Assembly (NCBI RefSeq): GCF_024124905.1
Contig: NZ_JAMXST010000005.1
Location: 558,001 to 622,000, forward strand
DNA from: Cellulosimicrobium cellulans
GTDB lineage: Bacteria; Actinomycetota; Actinomycetes; Actinomycetales; Cellulomonadaceae
Direction of reading: 5' to 3'
DNA: 64,000 nt
Below are positions 25,640 through 32,938 of the stretch, piece by piece. How positions within the stretch are numbered: the first letter of the stretch is position 1; each line of letters opens with the position of its first letter. The notes below the pieces were generated by a model, which saw nothing but the letters and a program-made list of their open reading frames with translations, searched no databases and had not been told where the DNA came from. Both the position numbers and the translations under genes were made by a program.

Positions 25640-26746
25640 ATGCTCGGGGACGTGACCGATCCTCTCCACCACGCCACCCCGCCCCCGGTGCCGCCCGCAC
25701 CCGACCTGCGGCTCGCCGACTGGGAGCCGCGTGCCCGCGTGCGGCTCCCCCGGACCGACGTCATCCGGGCCGCGGTGCCCGCCGTCGACGTCCACAACCA
25801 CCTGGGCCGCTGGCTCACCGCCGACTGGTGCGCGCCGGACGTTCCCGCGCTGCTCGACCTGCTCGACCGCACGAACGTGCGCACGGTCGTCAACCTCGAC
25901 GGCCTGTGGGGCGACGAGCTCGAGGCCAACCTCGACCGGTACGACCGCGCGCACCCGGGCCGGTTCCTCACCTTCTGCCAGGTCGACTGGGGGGCGCTCG
26001 CCCACGCGGGCGGCGAGCGCGAGGTGCAGCGGCAGCTCCGCGACGCCGCGGCGCGCGGGGCGCGCGGCCTCAAGGTGTGGAAGGACCTCGGCCTGACCGT
26101 CACCGGCCCCGACGGTGCGCTCGTCGCGCCCGACGACCCTCGCGTCGTCGAGACGCTCGCGCTCGCGGGCGAGCTCGGGCTGCCCGTCCTGATCCACGTC
26201 GCCGACCCGAAGGCGTTCTTCGACCCGCTGGACCGGTACAACGAGCGCGTCGACGAGCTCACCGCGCAGCCGTCGTGGTCGTTCGCCGACCGGTCCCGGT
26301 TCCCGTCGTTCGAGCACCTGCTCGACGCGTTCGAACGCCTGCTCGTCGCGACGCCGGGGACCACCTACGTCGGCGCGCACGTGGGCTGCGTCGCCGAGGA
26401 CCTCGACCACGTCTCACGGCTCCTGCGGTCCGCACCGAACCTCGTCGTCGACGTCGCGGGCCGGCTGGCGGAGCTCGGGCGTCAGCCACGGCGCTTCCGC
26501 CGGCTCGTCGAGGACTTCCCCGACCGCGTCCTGTTCGGCACCGACGCGTTCCCGTTGTCCCGCGAGCAGCTCGAGACGCACTTCCGGTTCCTCGAGACGG
26601 CCGACGAGCACTTCTCCTACGCTCCCGGCGACCCCGTTCCGCCGCAGGGTCGGTGGGCCATCTCGGGCGCGGACCTCCCGGCGCACCTCCTGCCGGCCCT
26701 CTACGCGGGGAACGCGTGCCGGGTGCTCGGGCTCGACGGGGCCTGA
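25640..26746 (+). CDS. Amidohydrolase_2-family metal-dependent hydrolase
   Basis: 368 residues from ATG 25640 (GGGGGGCAG upstream); GTG 25616 and GTG 25652 are alternatives. A TIM-barrel with the metal motif VDVHNHLGRW near residue 45, ARGLKVWKDLG (strand 4 Lys), VLIHVADPKAFF, the His in TYVGAHVGC and the late Asp in VLFGTDAFPLSRE. These are the amidohydrolase_2 signature residues. It is divergent from the AgaS operon and shares the operator-like site. A deacetylase or lactonase in amino-sugar breakdown is possible. The classical NagA/AgaA deacetylases belong to a different branch, so no reaction is assigned. Confidence 0.82.
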   Translation: MLGDVTDPLHHATPPPVPPAPDLRLADWEPRARVRLPRTDVIRAAVPAVDVHNHLGRWLTADWCAPDVPALLDLLDRTNVRTVVNLDGLWGDELEANLDRYDRAHPGRFLTFCQVDWGALAHAGGEREVQRQLRDAAARGARGLKVWKDLGLTVTGPDGALVAPDDPRVVETLALAGELGLPVLIHVADPKAFFDPLDRYNERVDELTAQPSWSFADRSRFPSFEHLLDAFERLLVATPGTTYVGAHVGCVAEDLDHVSRLLRSAPNLVVDVAGRLAELGRQPRRFRRLVEDFPDRVLFGTDAFPLSREQLETHFRFLETADEHFSYAPGDPVPPQGRWAISGADLPAHLLPALYAGNACRVLGLDGA

Positions 26747-26760
26747 CCCGCCGGGTCAGG
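26742..26760. terminator. Bidirectional hairpin at convergent gene ends
   Basis: CCTGACCC-GCC-GGGTCAGG, a perfect 8-bp stem, covers the stop codon of the amidohydrolase gene and the end of the opposing small gene. It is GC-rich and lacks a T-tract, as is common in high-GC bacteria. Confidence 0.5.
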
Positions 26761-26983
26761 GCAGCACGACCTCCCGCGCCGGGTGCACCGACGCGTCGAG
26801 CACGACGCGGTCGCCCAGCGGCTCGTCGAGCTCGACGACGAACGGCGTCGGCGGGTTCGACGGGCAGTCCGCCACGCCCGTGCGCGGCTCGACGCCGACC
26901 GTCACGGCGATCGCGTCGTCGCGCACCGCGAGGTCGGAGAGCCGCACCCGGCCCTCGGCGTCCTCCCCGCTGTTGCACTCCAT
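26756..26983 (-). CDS. Small conserved-looking protein, possibly the tail of a lipoprotein
   Basis: 75 residues from ATG 26983, the only start before a TAA a few codons further upstream. The sequence has the composition of a real protein: a repeated strand pattern with ADCPSNPPTPFVVELDEPLG and DRVVLDASVHP, recalling C-terminal segments of actinobacterial exported proteins of unknown function. There is no signal peptide, which suggests either a cytoplasmic small protein or the surviving 3' part of a longer gene. It is convergent with the amidohydrolase gene. The function is unknown. Confidence 0.55.
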   Translation of the reverse strand: MECNSGEDAEGRVRLSDLAVRDDAIAVTVGVEPRTGVADCPSNPPTPFVVELDEPLGDRVVLDASVHPAREVVLP

Positions 26984-27044
26984 CTCGGTGACCTTGCGGG
27001 CCCGCCGTGGCCGGGATGACGACCCGCCGCTTTACTCGTGGTGG

Positions 27045-27102
27045 GTGACAGCGTGCGCACTGTCACACTGTCGGACAAGACAAACCCCATACGGATGTCT
27101 TG
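27045..27102. promoter_or_regulatory. Two inverted repeats upstream of the ketoacyl synthase gene
   Basis: GTGACAG-N8-CTGTCAC (27045-27066) and CAAGACA-N13-TGTCTTG (27076-27102) lie 64-121 bp before the KAS start, in a comparatively AT-rich gap. They look like a repressor operator and/or a hairpin in the leader. The regulator is unknown. Confidence 0.5.
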
Positions 27103-27165
27103 AAATGGGACCCATCGACCACAACCGTCGTCCGACGAGGCGACGCCCGCAGGTAGGGGGACACC

Positions 27166-28374
27166 ATGACACGAGCCGTCGTCACGGGCTACGGGGCGGT
27201 GACCCCGGTCGGGCTCACCGCGGCAGGCACCTGGGACGCGCTGCTGCGCGCCGAGCCCGGGGTGCACGCCATCAAGGACGACTGGGCCGCCGACCTGCCC
27301 GTGCGCATCGCGGCGCGGGTGGACGACGCGTTCGCGGAGGGGCTCGCCGTGCGCGAGGCGCGCCGCACGGACCGGGCGGAACAGCTCACGCTCGTCGCGG
27401 GCCGGGAGGCCTGGGCCTCCGCGGGGTCGCCCGACGTCGACCCCACGCGCCTCGCGGTCGTCGTCGGGTCCGCGAACGGCGGCATCGCGACGACGCTCGA
27501 CCAGTCCCACGTGCTCGACGAGCAGGGGCCCCGCCGCGTCTCGCCGCACACGGTCACCATGCTCATGGCCAACGGGCCGGCGGCGTGGCTGTCGATCGAC
27601 CTGGGTGCCAAGGCCGGTGCGCGTGCGCCCATCAGCGCGTGCGCCGCGGGCTCCGAGGCGATCACGATGGGTCGGGAGATGATCCTCTCCGGGTCCGCCG
27701 ACGTCGTCGTCTGCGGCGGGGTGGAGGCGGGCGTCCGGCCGTTCTCCCTCGCCGCGTTCGCGGCGGCGCGCGCCATGTCGACCCGCAACGACGAGCCCGA
27801 GCGCGCATCGCGCCCGTTCGACGTCCACCGGGACGGCTTCGTCATGGGCGAGGGGGCGACGCTCCTCGTCCTCGAGAGCGAGGAGCACGCGCGGGCGCGG
27901 GGCGCCGCGGTGCACGGCGTCGTCGCCGGGGCCGCGCTGACCTCGGACGCGTTCGACATCGTCGGCGGGGACCCCGAGAACCAGGCCCGGACGATCGGGA
28001 TGGCCCTGCGCACCGCGGACCTCTCCCCCGCCGACGTCGGCCTCGTCCACGCGCACGCGACGTCGACCCCGGTGGGCGACGTCAACGAGTCGGACGCCCT
28101 GCACGCGGCGCTCGGCGTGCCCCCGCCCGTGACGAGCACCAAGGGCGCGACGGGCCACCTGCTCGGCGCCTCGGGCGCGCTGGGCATCCTCGTCGCGCTG
28201 CTCGCCGTGCGCGACGGCCGTGTGCCGCCCACGCTCAACCTCGACGCGCTGGACCCGGCGATCGACCTCGACGTCGTCCACGGCGCCGCCCGGGACACGA
28301 CCGCTCGCCACGCGCTGGTCAACGCGTTCGGCTTCGGCGGCCACAGCGCGAGCGTGGTCGTCTCGCGCGACTGA
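27166..28374 (+). CDS. Beta-ketoacyl-ACP synthase II-like (FabF family)
   Basis: 402 residues from ATG 27166 (GGTAGGGGGACACC upstream). Thiolase fold with the Cys-His-His triad: Cys in ISACAAGSE (about 162), His in HAHATSTPVGD (about 298) and His in TKGATGHLLGASG (about 332). The end GFGGHSASVV is the family signature. It condenses acyl groups with malonyl-ACP. It is alone: no ACP, ketoreductase or malonyltransferase gene is adjacent, so it is probably not the housekeeping copy of a fab cluster. It could serve a specialised lipid or polyketide. Two inverted repeats lie in its upstream gap and a palindromic repeat follows it. Confidence 0.88.
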   Translation: MTRAVVTGYGAVTPVGLTAAGTWDALLRAEPGVHAIKDDWAADLPVRIAARVDDAFAEGLAVREARRTDRAEQLTLVAGREAWASAGSPDVDPTRLAVVVGSANGGIATTLDQSHVLDEQGPRRVSPHTVTMLMANGPAAWLSIDLGAKAGARAPISACAAGSEAITMGREMILSGSADVVVCGGVEAGVRPFSLAAFAAARAMSTRNDEPERASRPFDVHRDGFVMGEGATLLVLESEEHARARGAAVHGVVAGAALTSDAFDIVGGDPENQARTIGMALRTADLSPADVGLVHAHATSTPVGDVNESDALHAALGVPPPVTSTKGATGHLLGASGALGILVALLAVRDGRVPPTLNLDALDPAIDLDVVHGAARDTTARHALVNAFGFGGHSASVVVSRD

Positions 28375-28380
28375 CCTCCC

Positions 28381-28439
28381 CCGCCGAACACGACCTGAAG
28401 GTCGTTATGGGGCGCTTTCCGTCCTTCAGGTCGTGCTCG
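28381..28439. repeat. Palindromic interspersed repeat, copy 2
   Basis: 59 bp, 55 of 59 identical to 519-577. The arms CGAACACGACCTGAAGG and CCTTCAGGTCGTGCTCG are complementary apart from one position, so this copy folds better than copy 1. It starts 6 bp after the ketoacyl synthase stop codon and may serve as its terminator. Confidence 0.75.
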
Positions 28440-28495
28440 ACCGCGCGTGAGGACGTGCTCGGCCGTCGCGACGCGCCGCGAGGCACGATGGGGGC

Positions 28496-29032
28496 ATGGA
28501 CCTCGACGCCCGGCTCGCCGACATCACGACGCTCGCCGTCGACGCGATCGTCAACGCCGCGAACTCGTCGCTGCTCGGCGGCGGGGGCGTGGACGGCGCG
28601 ATCCACGCCGCCGCCGGTCCCGGACTCCTGGAGGAGTGCCGCCGGATCCGGCGCACGACCCTCCCCGACGGCCTGCCCGTCGGCGACGCCGTCGCGACCG
28701 GCGGCTACGACCTCCCCGCCCGCTGGGTGGTCCACACCGTCGGGCCGGACCGCCACCGCGGCCAGACCGACCCTGCGCTCCTCGCGTCGTGCTTCACGCG
28801 CTCGCTCGACGTCGCCGCGGGCCTCGGCGCCGCGACCGTCGCCTTCCCCGCCGTGAGCGCGGGCGTCTACGGCTGGGACGTCGACGACGTCGCGCGGGTC
28901 GCGGTCGAGGCGGTGCGCGGGTGGTCCGCCGCCCGTCCGAGCGCCGACCGCGGCGACGGTGTCGCCGCCGCGACGTTCGCGCTCGTGTCGCCCCGCGCCC
29001 TGGCCGCGTTCGAGGCCGCCCTCGCGAGCTGA
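28496..29032 (+). CDS. Macrodomain protein, O-acetyl-ADP-ribose deacetylase type (YmdB-like)
   Basis: 178 residues from ATG 28496. A single macrodomain: [20 protein letters not shown] (the ADP-ribose loop with the Asn-Ala-Ala-Asn pattern), [20 protein letters not shown] and the second loop [18 protein letters not shown]. The G-G-G-V-D-G-A-I segment is that of the MacroD/YmdB class, which removes acetyl from O-acetyl-ADP-ribose or ADP-ribose from acidic residues. It probably acts alone in the cytoplasm. It lies between the KAS gene and a PspC gene with no evident link. Confidence 0.9.
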   Translation: MDLDARLADITTLAVDAIVNAANSSLLGGGGVDGAIHAAAGPGLLEECRRIRRTTLPDGLPVGDAVATGGYDLPARWVVHTVGPDRHRGQTDPALLASCFTRSLDVAAGLGAATVAFPAVSAGVYGWDVDDVARVAVEAVRGWSAARPSADRGDGVAAATFALVSPRALAAFEAALAS

Positions 29033-29143
29033 GCCGGGCCCTGCGGAGCTGAGCCCGGGGTCAGGGTCGGCGTCGGGAGGATCAGGGTCGGTTCGGGGGA
29101 CATCCCGATACCGCCGCGACGAGCGTGCTCCTACCGTCGAGGT

Positions 29144-29362
29144 ATGAGCACCTCCGACGCCTCCGCAGCCTCCTTCCGGCCGACCCTGTCCCGGCCGCGT
29201 CACGGTCGGATGATCGCGGGCGTGTGCGCAGGGATCGCCCGCCGCTTCGGCTGGGACCCGACCGTCGTGCGCATCGTCGCCGCGGTCTCGATCCTGCTCC
29301 CCGGCCCGCAGGTCATCGCCTACCTGATCCTCTGGGCCCTCATGCCCAACGACCGCGACTGA
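29144..29362 (+). CDS. PspC-domain membrane protein
   Basis: 72 residues from ATG 29144. One PspC domain: RGRMIAGVCAGIARRFG-like start (RHGRMIAGVCAGIARRFGWD), then VVRIVAAVSILLPGPQVIAY and LILWALMPND, with the usual membrane helix. In Actinobacteria these stand-alone proteins are membrane-stress or envelope associated. No phage-shock partners are adjacent. Confidence 0.88.
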   Translation: MSTSDASAASFRPTLSRPRHGRMIAGVCAGIARRFGWDPTVVRIVAAVSILLPGPQVIAYLILWALMPNDRD

Positions 29363-29464
29363 CCCTCCGCGCCAGCCGCGGGACGCGGCCGAACCCGGGG
29401 TTGCGGGTGGTGGCCTCGGACTCGAGACCGCCCGCAAGCACCGGTTCGGCGCTGGGCCGGGCCG

Positions 29465-32400
29465 TCAGCCCGGGAGGCCGCGCATGCGGCGCCGGGCGAC
29501 GACGATCGTCGCGCCGCCGGCGACCAGCACGACCGCGAGGCCCACCAGGGCGCCAACGTGCGCTCCGGTCGTGGCGAGCCCGTCGGGGCGACCCGACCCT
29601 GCGCCGTCGGACCCGCCGGCCGTGCCGTCCGCGGCGAGCACCTCGAGCTCCGTCCACAGGACGCGGCCGTCCACCTGCCCGACGAGCGCGAACCGGTGCA
29701 CGCCCGCCGCGACGTCAGCGGGGACCGTCACGGTCGCGGTGAGGGCACCCGAGGCGTCGGCGCGGACCATGCCCAGGTCCGCCGGGGTCGAGAAGAGGGT
29801 CGCGGAGACCCACTCGCCGGGCGCGAAGCCCTCGGCCGTCGCCGTGACCTGCTCGCCCGCGCGGACCCGCGCCGGGGAGAGGGTGACCCCGCCGTGGTTC
29901 GCGTCGGTGAGGTCGTCGGCGTCGACCGTGTGGAGCGGGGTCGACGGCGGCTGCTCGCCCGCACCGGGCGTCTCGCCGGGCTCGCCCGGACCGCCCGGGT
30001 TCTCGCCGTCGAGGTGGCCCTCGAACACGTCCGACGCCGCGCCGAGGCGCAGGAGCACCGTCTCGCCCGTGGCGTCGGCGAGGCCGTCGTTGTCGGTGAT
30101 CGCCCAGACCGTGCCGTCGCCGCCGAGCGTGAGGCCCTCGAGCTTCTCCTGCGTCCAGCCGTGCGTGGCGCGCAGGTCGGGCAGGACGTCGTGCGCGAGC
30201 GTCTTGGTCACGGCGACGGGGGTCGTGGCCGCGGCCCCGACGGCGACGTCCGGCACGTCGACCGCGTAGACGCGCTTCACCGCGGCGGCGGGGCCGTTGA
30301 GCTTGTCGCGCTCGATCACGGCGAGCGTGTCGTGGTCGACGACGGTCACCTCGCTGAGGCCCAGCCAGTCGCCGTCCGTCGTGGTCTGCTCGAGCGGGTA
30401 GGCGAACCAGTCCCACGTACCCGACGCGACGTCGTAGCGGCCGAGGCGCGCCGTGCCCGCCGTGCCGCCCTCGTCGGTGGTCAGGCCGCGCTGGAGCGCG
30501 ACCCACACCTGCTCGCCCGCGGCCGCGGACCCGTCGTCCGTCGAGACCGCCGGAGCGACCGCGACGCCCTCGATGCCCTGCTTGCCGAGGCCCGCGGCGA
30601 CCGCCTCCGGCAGCGCGACGGTCTCGACCACCGCTCCCGCGGCGTCGACGCGCACGATCGCGTTCTCCGCGCCCTTCGCGCCCTCCACCCCGAGCCAGAA
30701 TCCGCCGCCGGGGCGCGCCGCGACGCCCTCGACGTCGAGGCCCACCGGGACGCCGTCGCGCGTGAGGGTCACGGTCCGGTCGATGACGGCCGGGGAGCCG
30801 GCGCCGTAGCCGCGGACGTCGAGCGACAGGAGCTGCGTCGTGGCGTACGCGGCGTCGGTCGCCGTCCACAGGCGCTGGGGATCGGTCGGGTCCGCGGTCA
30901 GCGCGCCGAGCGCGCCCCAGCCGATCGGGGCGCCGGCCTGCGGGCCCTCGGTCGCGTCCGCCGAGACGACGCTCGGGAACTGCGGCGTCCCCGCGCCGTC
31001 GGCCCACTGCGCGCCGCGGCCGAACACCGTGACGGCCGACCGCACGCCCGCACCGGCGTCGTCCTCCTCGCTCGACACGACGAGCAGGTCGCGCTGCGGG
31101 ACGACGAGCAGGCCCTCGGGGCCGTTGGTCGTCGCGAGCACCTGGACGAACCGCGGGGCGCTCGGGTCGGAGACGTCGTAGACGGCCACGAAGTTCGAGC
31201 GCTCCGAGCCGACGAACGCGTAGCGCGTGCCGCCGAGCGTCGCGACGGTCAGGCCCTCGGGCTCGACGCCCTTCTTGGCCGCGCGGTCCTCGGTGTGCAG
31301 GCCGACGCGCACGGCGAGGCGCTCGAGCTCCGCGCCCGCGTCCCACACGACCTCGCCCGACGCGGCGTCGAACACCGACCAGCCGCGCGACCCGCCCTTC
31401 CAGTCGCCCTCGTTCGCGGTCGCGACGTGCGCGTCGTCGAGCCAGCCGATCGCGTCGGGCTCGCGCGGCGTCGCCGGGATCGACCCGGTCTGGTCGATCA
31501 CGCCGTCCTTCCTCACGTCGATCCCGGACACGGCGACCGCGCCCGCGGAGAAGACGTTCTCGACCTCGCCCGTGGCGATGTCGACGACGGCGACCCCGTT
31601 GTTCTCCTGGAGCGTCACCGCGACCTTCGTGCCCGCCGGGTTGACGGCGACGTACTCGGGCTCGGGGTCCTGCGGCGTGTCGAGGCCGGCGGCCGCGACG
31701 ACCGGGAGCGGCGCCCCGGCCTCGTCGAGGAAGGAGACGGCGCGGGTCGACCAGGCGGCCGGGTCGTCGCCCAGCAGGTCGAGGATCTGGAGGAAGCCGC
31801 CGGGGAGCTGCGGGAGGTCGCCCTCGTCACCTCCGCCGGCACCGCCCTCGGGCGTCGCCTCCTCGTCGCGCTGGTTCTCGATCGCGACGACGGCGTGCGC
31901 GCCGTCGGGCGTGACGGCGATCGAGTCGGGCTGGCCGCCGAGGTCGAGCGACCGCACGCGCTCGCGCGTCGCGAGGTCGACGACGTCGAGGCGACCGCTC
32001 GGCTCGGTGAAGCTCACCGACGTGTCCACGACGACGAGGACGTACCCGCCGACGACCGCGACCGACGTCGGCTCGTCGTGCTCCGAGCCGAGCTCGGCGA
32101 GGCTCAGCGTGCCGAGGCCCTGCGGGGCGCTCGGGTCGGTGAGGTCGAGGAAGCCGATGCGGCGCGCGAGCGCGTCCGTGTGGACGACGGTGCGCCCGTC
32201 CTCGCTCACCGCGGAGATCTCGGCGACCGTCTCGGCGGCGGCGTCCTCGCCGGCCGGGCGGTTCTGGAACACCGGGTACGTGGCGAGGCGGTGGAACGTC
32301 TCGTCCGCGGCGGGCGCCGTCCAGGCCGCTTCCGTCGCAAGACCGAGCGCCGTCGTCGGGGCCGACACCGCCCCGGCCGGGTGCGCGGGAGCCGCCGCGA

Positions 32401-32527
32401 GGGCGGGCAGCGCGCCCAGGCCCAGGGTGAGCGTCGCGCCCGTGGCGACGAGCGCTGCGATGCGCGTGCGGCGGGCCGGGGTGCGCGCGGACGTGCGCGC
32501 CAGGGTCCGCTCGGGGATGGCTGACAT
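29465..32527 (-). CDS. Large sortase-anchored phytase/esterase-like beta-propeller protein
   Basis: 1,020 residues. A signal peptide (1-45, ending LPALAAAP) and a C-terminal sorting signal LATTG at about 984 followed by a membrane helix and RRRMRG tail mark it as a cell-wall protein for a class E (LAxTG) sortase. Residues about 60-520 form a choice-of-anchor I type propeller of LVIVD-like repeats (IGFLDLTDPSAPQGLGTLSL, AVYDVSDPSAP). Residues about 540-850 match the esterase-like activity of phytase domain (WTATDAAY, VEGVAARPGGGFWLGVEGA, EKLEGLTLGGDGTVWAITDND). A final beta-sandwich lies before the anchor. It may take phosphate from organic phosphates at the surface. No catalytic residues can be proven here. 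Confidence 0.82.
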   Translation of the reverse strand: MSAIPERTLARTSARTPARRTRIAALVATGATLTLGLGALPALAAAPAHPAGAVSAPTTALGLATEAAWTAPAADETFHRLATYPVFQNRPAGEDAAAETVAEISAVSEDGRTVVHTDALARRIGFLDLTDPSAPQGLGTLSLAELGSEHDEPTSVAVVGGYVLVVVDTSVSFTEPSGRLDVVDLATRERVRSLDLGGQPDSIAVTPDGAHAVVAIENQRDEEATPEGGAGGGDEGDLPQLPGGFLQILDLLGDDPAAWSTRAVSFLDEAGAPLPVVAAAGLDTPQDPEPEYVAVNPAGTKVAVTLQENNGVAVVDIATGEVENVFSAGAVAVSGIDVRKDGVIDQTGSIPATPREPDAIGWLDDAHVATANEGDWKGGSRGWSVFDAASGEVVWDAGAELERLAVRVGLHTEDRAAKKGVEPEGLTVATLGGTRYAFVGSERSNFVAVYDVSDPSAPRFVQVLATTNGPEGLLVVPQRDLLVVSSEEDDAGAGVRSAVTVFGRGAQWADGAGTPQFPSVVSADATEGPQAGAPIGWGALGALTADPTDPQRLWTATDAAYATTQLLSLDVRGYGAGSPAVIDRTVTLTRDGVPVGLDVEGVAARPGGGFWLGVEGAKGAENAIVRVDAAGAVVETVALPEAVAAGLGKQGIEGVAVAPAVSTDDGSAAAGEQVWVALQRGLTTDEGGTAGTARLGRYDVASGTWDWFAYPLEQTTTDGDWLGLSEVTVVDHDTLAVIERDKLNGPAAAVKRVYAVDVPDVAVGAAATTPVAVTKTLAHDVLPDLRATHGWTQEKLEGLTLGGDGTVWAITDNDGLADATGETVLLRLGAASDVFEGHLDGENPGGPGEPGETPGAGEQPPSTPLHTVDADDLTDANHGGVTLSPARVRAGEQVTATAEGFAPGEWVSATLFSTPADLGMVRADASGALTATVTVPADVAAGVHRFALVGQVDGRVLWTELEVLAADGTAGGSDGAGSGRPDGLATTGAHVGALVGLAVVLVAGGATIVVARRRMRGLPG

Positions 32528-32938
32528 GTCTCTCCTTCGACGTGGGTCGAGCAGAGGGTGGTGGTCCGCCGTGGCGCGGCGACGACCGGCCCGGGGCCAC
32601 CGGGTGACCGCCGGATGAACAGTGCGCGACGGCCCGCTCGGCCCGGGAGCGGGGCGCCCGTTGCCCTGGGCGACGGGTTCCGGGACGGAGTACCTGATAC
32701 TTCGACGCCGTGACCGAATCGTGACGGCGCAAGTACCTAGTACTCGCTGTCCGGCCCGTCCCGGCGGTTGCTAGCGTCTTTCGAGATTTACCTGCTACTC
32801 CACGTCCCACCAACGGTGGCGGGCCGCGGCCCCGGCGCACTCCCGCGTCGGGCGGACGCACGACCCGCCTCTCTCCCCGCTCCTCTCCCCTTGTGCCGAC
32901 CGCCCCGCGACGACGCCGGGCGCGAGGAAGGACGACCG
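32528..32938. promoter_or_regulatory. Long divergent regulatory gap with three operator-like boxes
   Basis: 411 bp between the anchored phytase-like gene and the heptad-repeat gene contains no credible gene. Three related boxes stand out: TACCTGATACT (32691-32701), TACCTAGTACT (32734-32744) and TACCTGCTACT (32789-32799). With flanking bases the middle one is a true palindrome, AGTAC-CTA-GTACT. Such spaced repeats suggest a TetR-type repressor or a cooperative activator. Confidence 0.55.
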
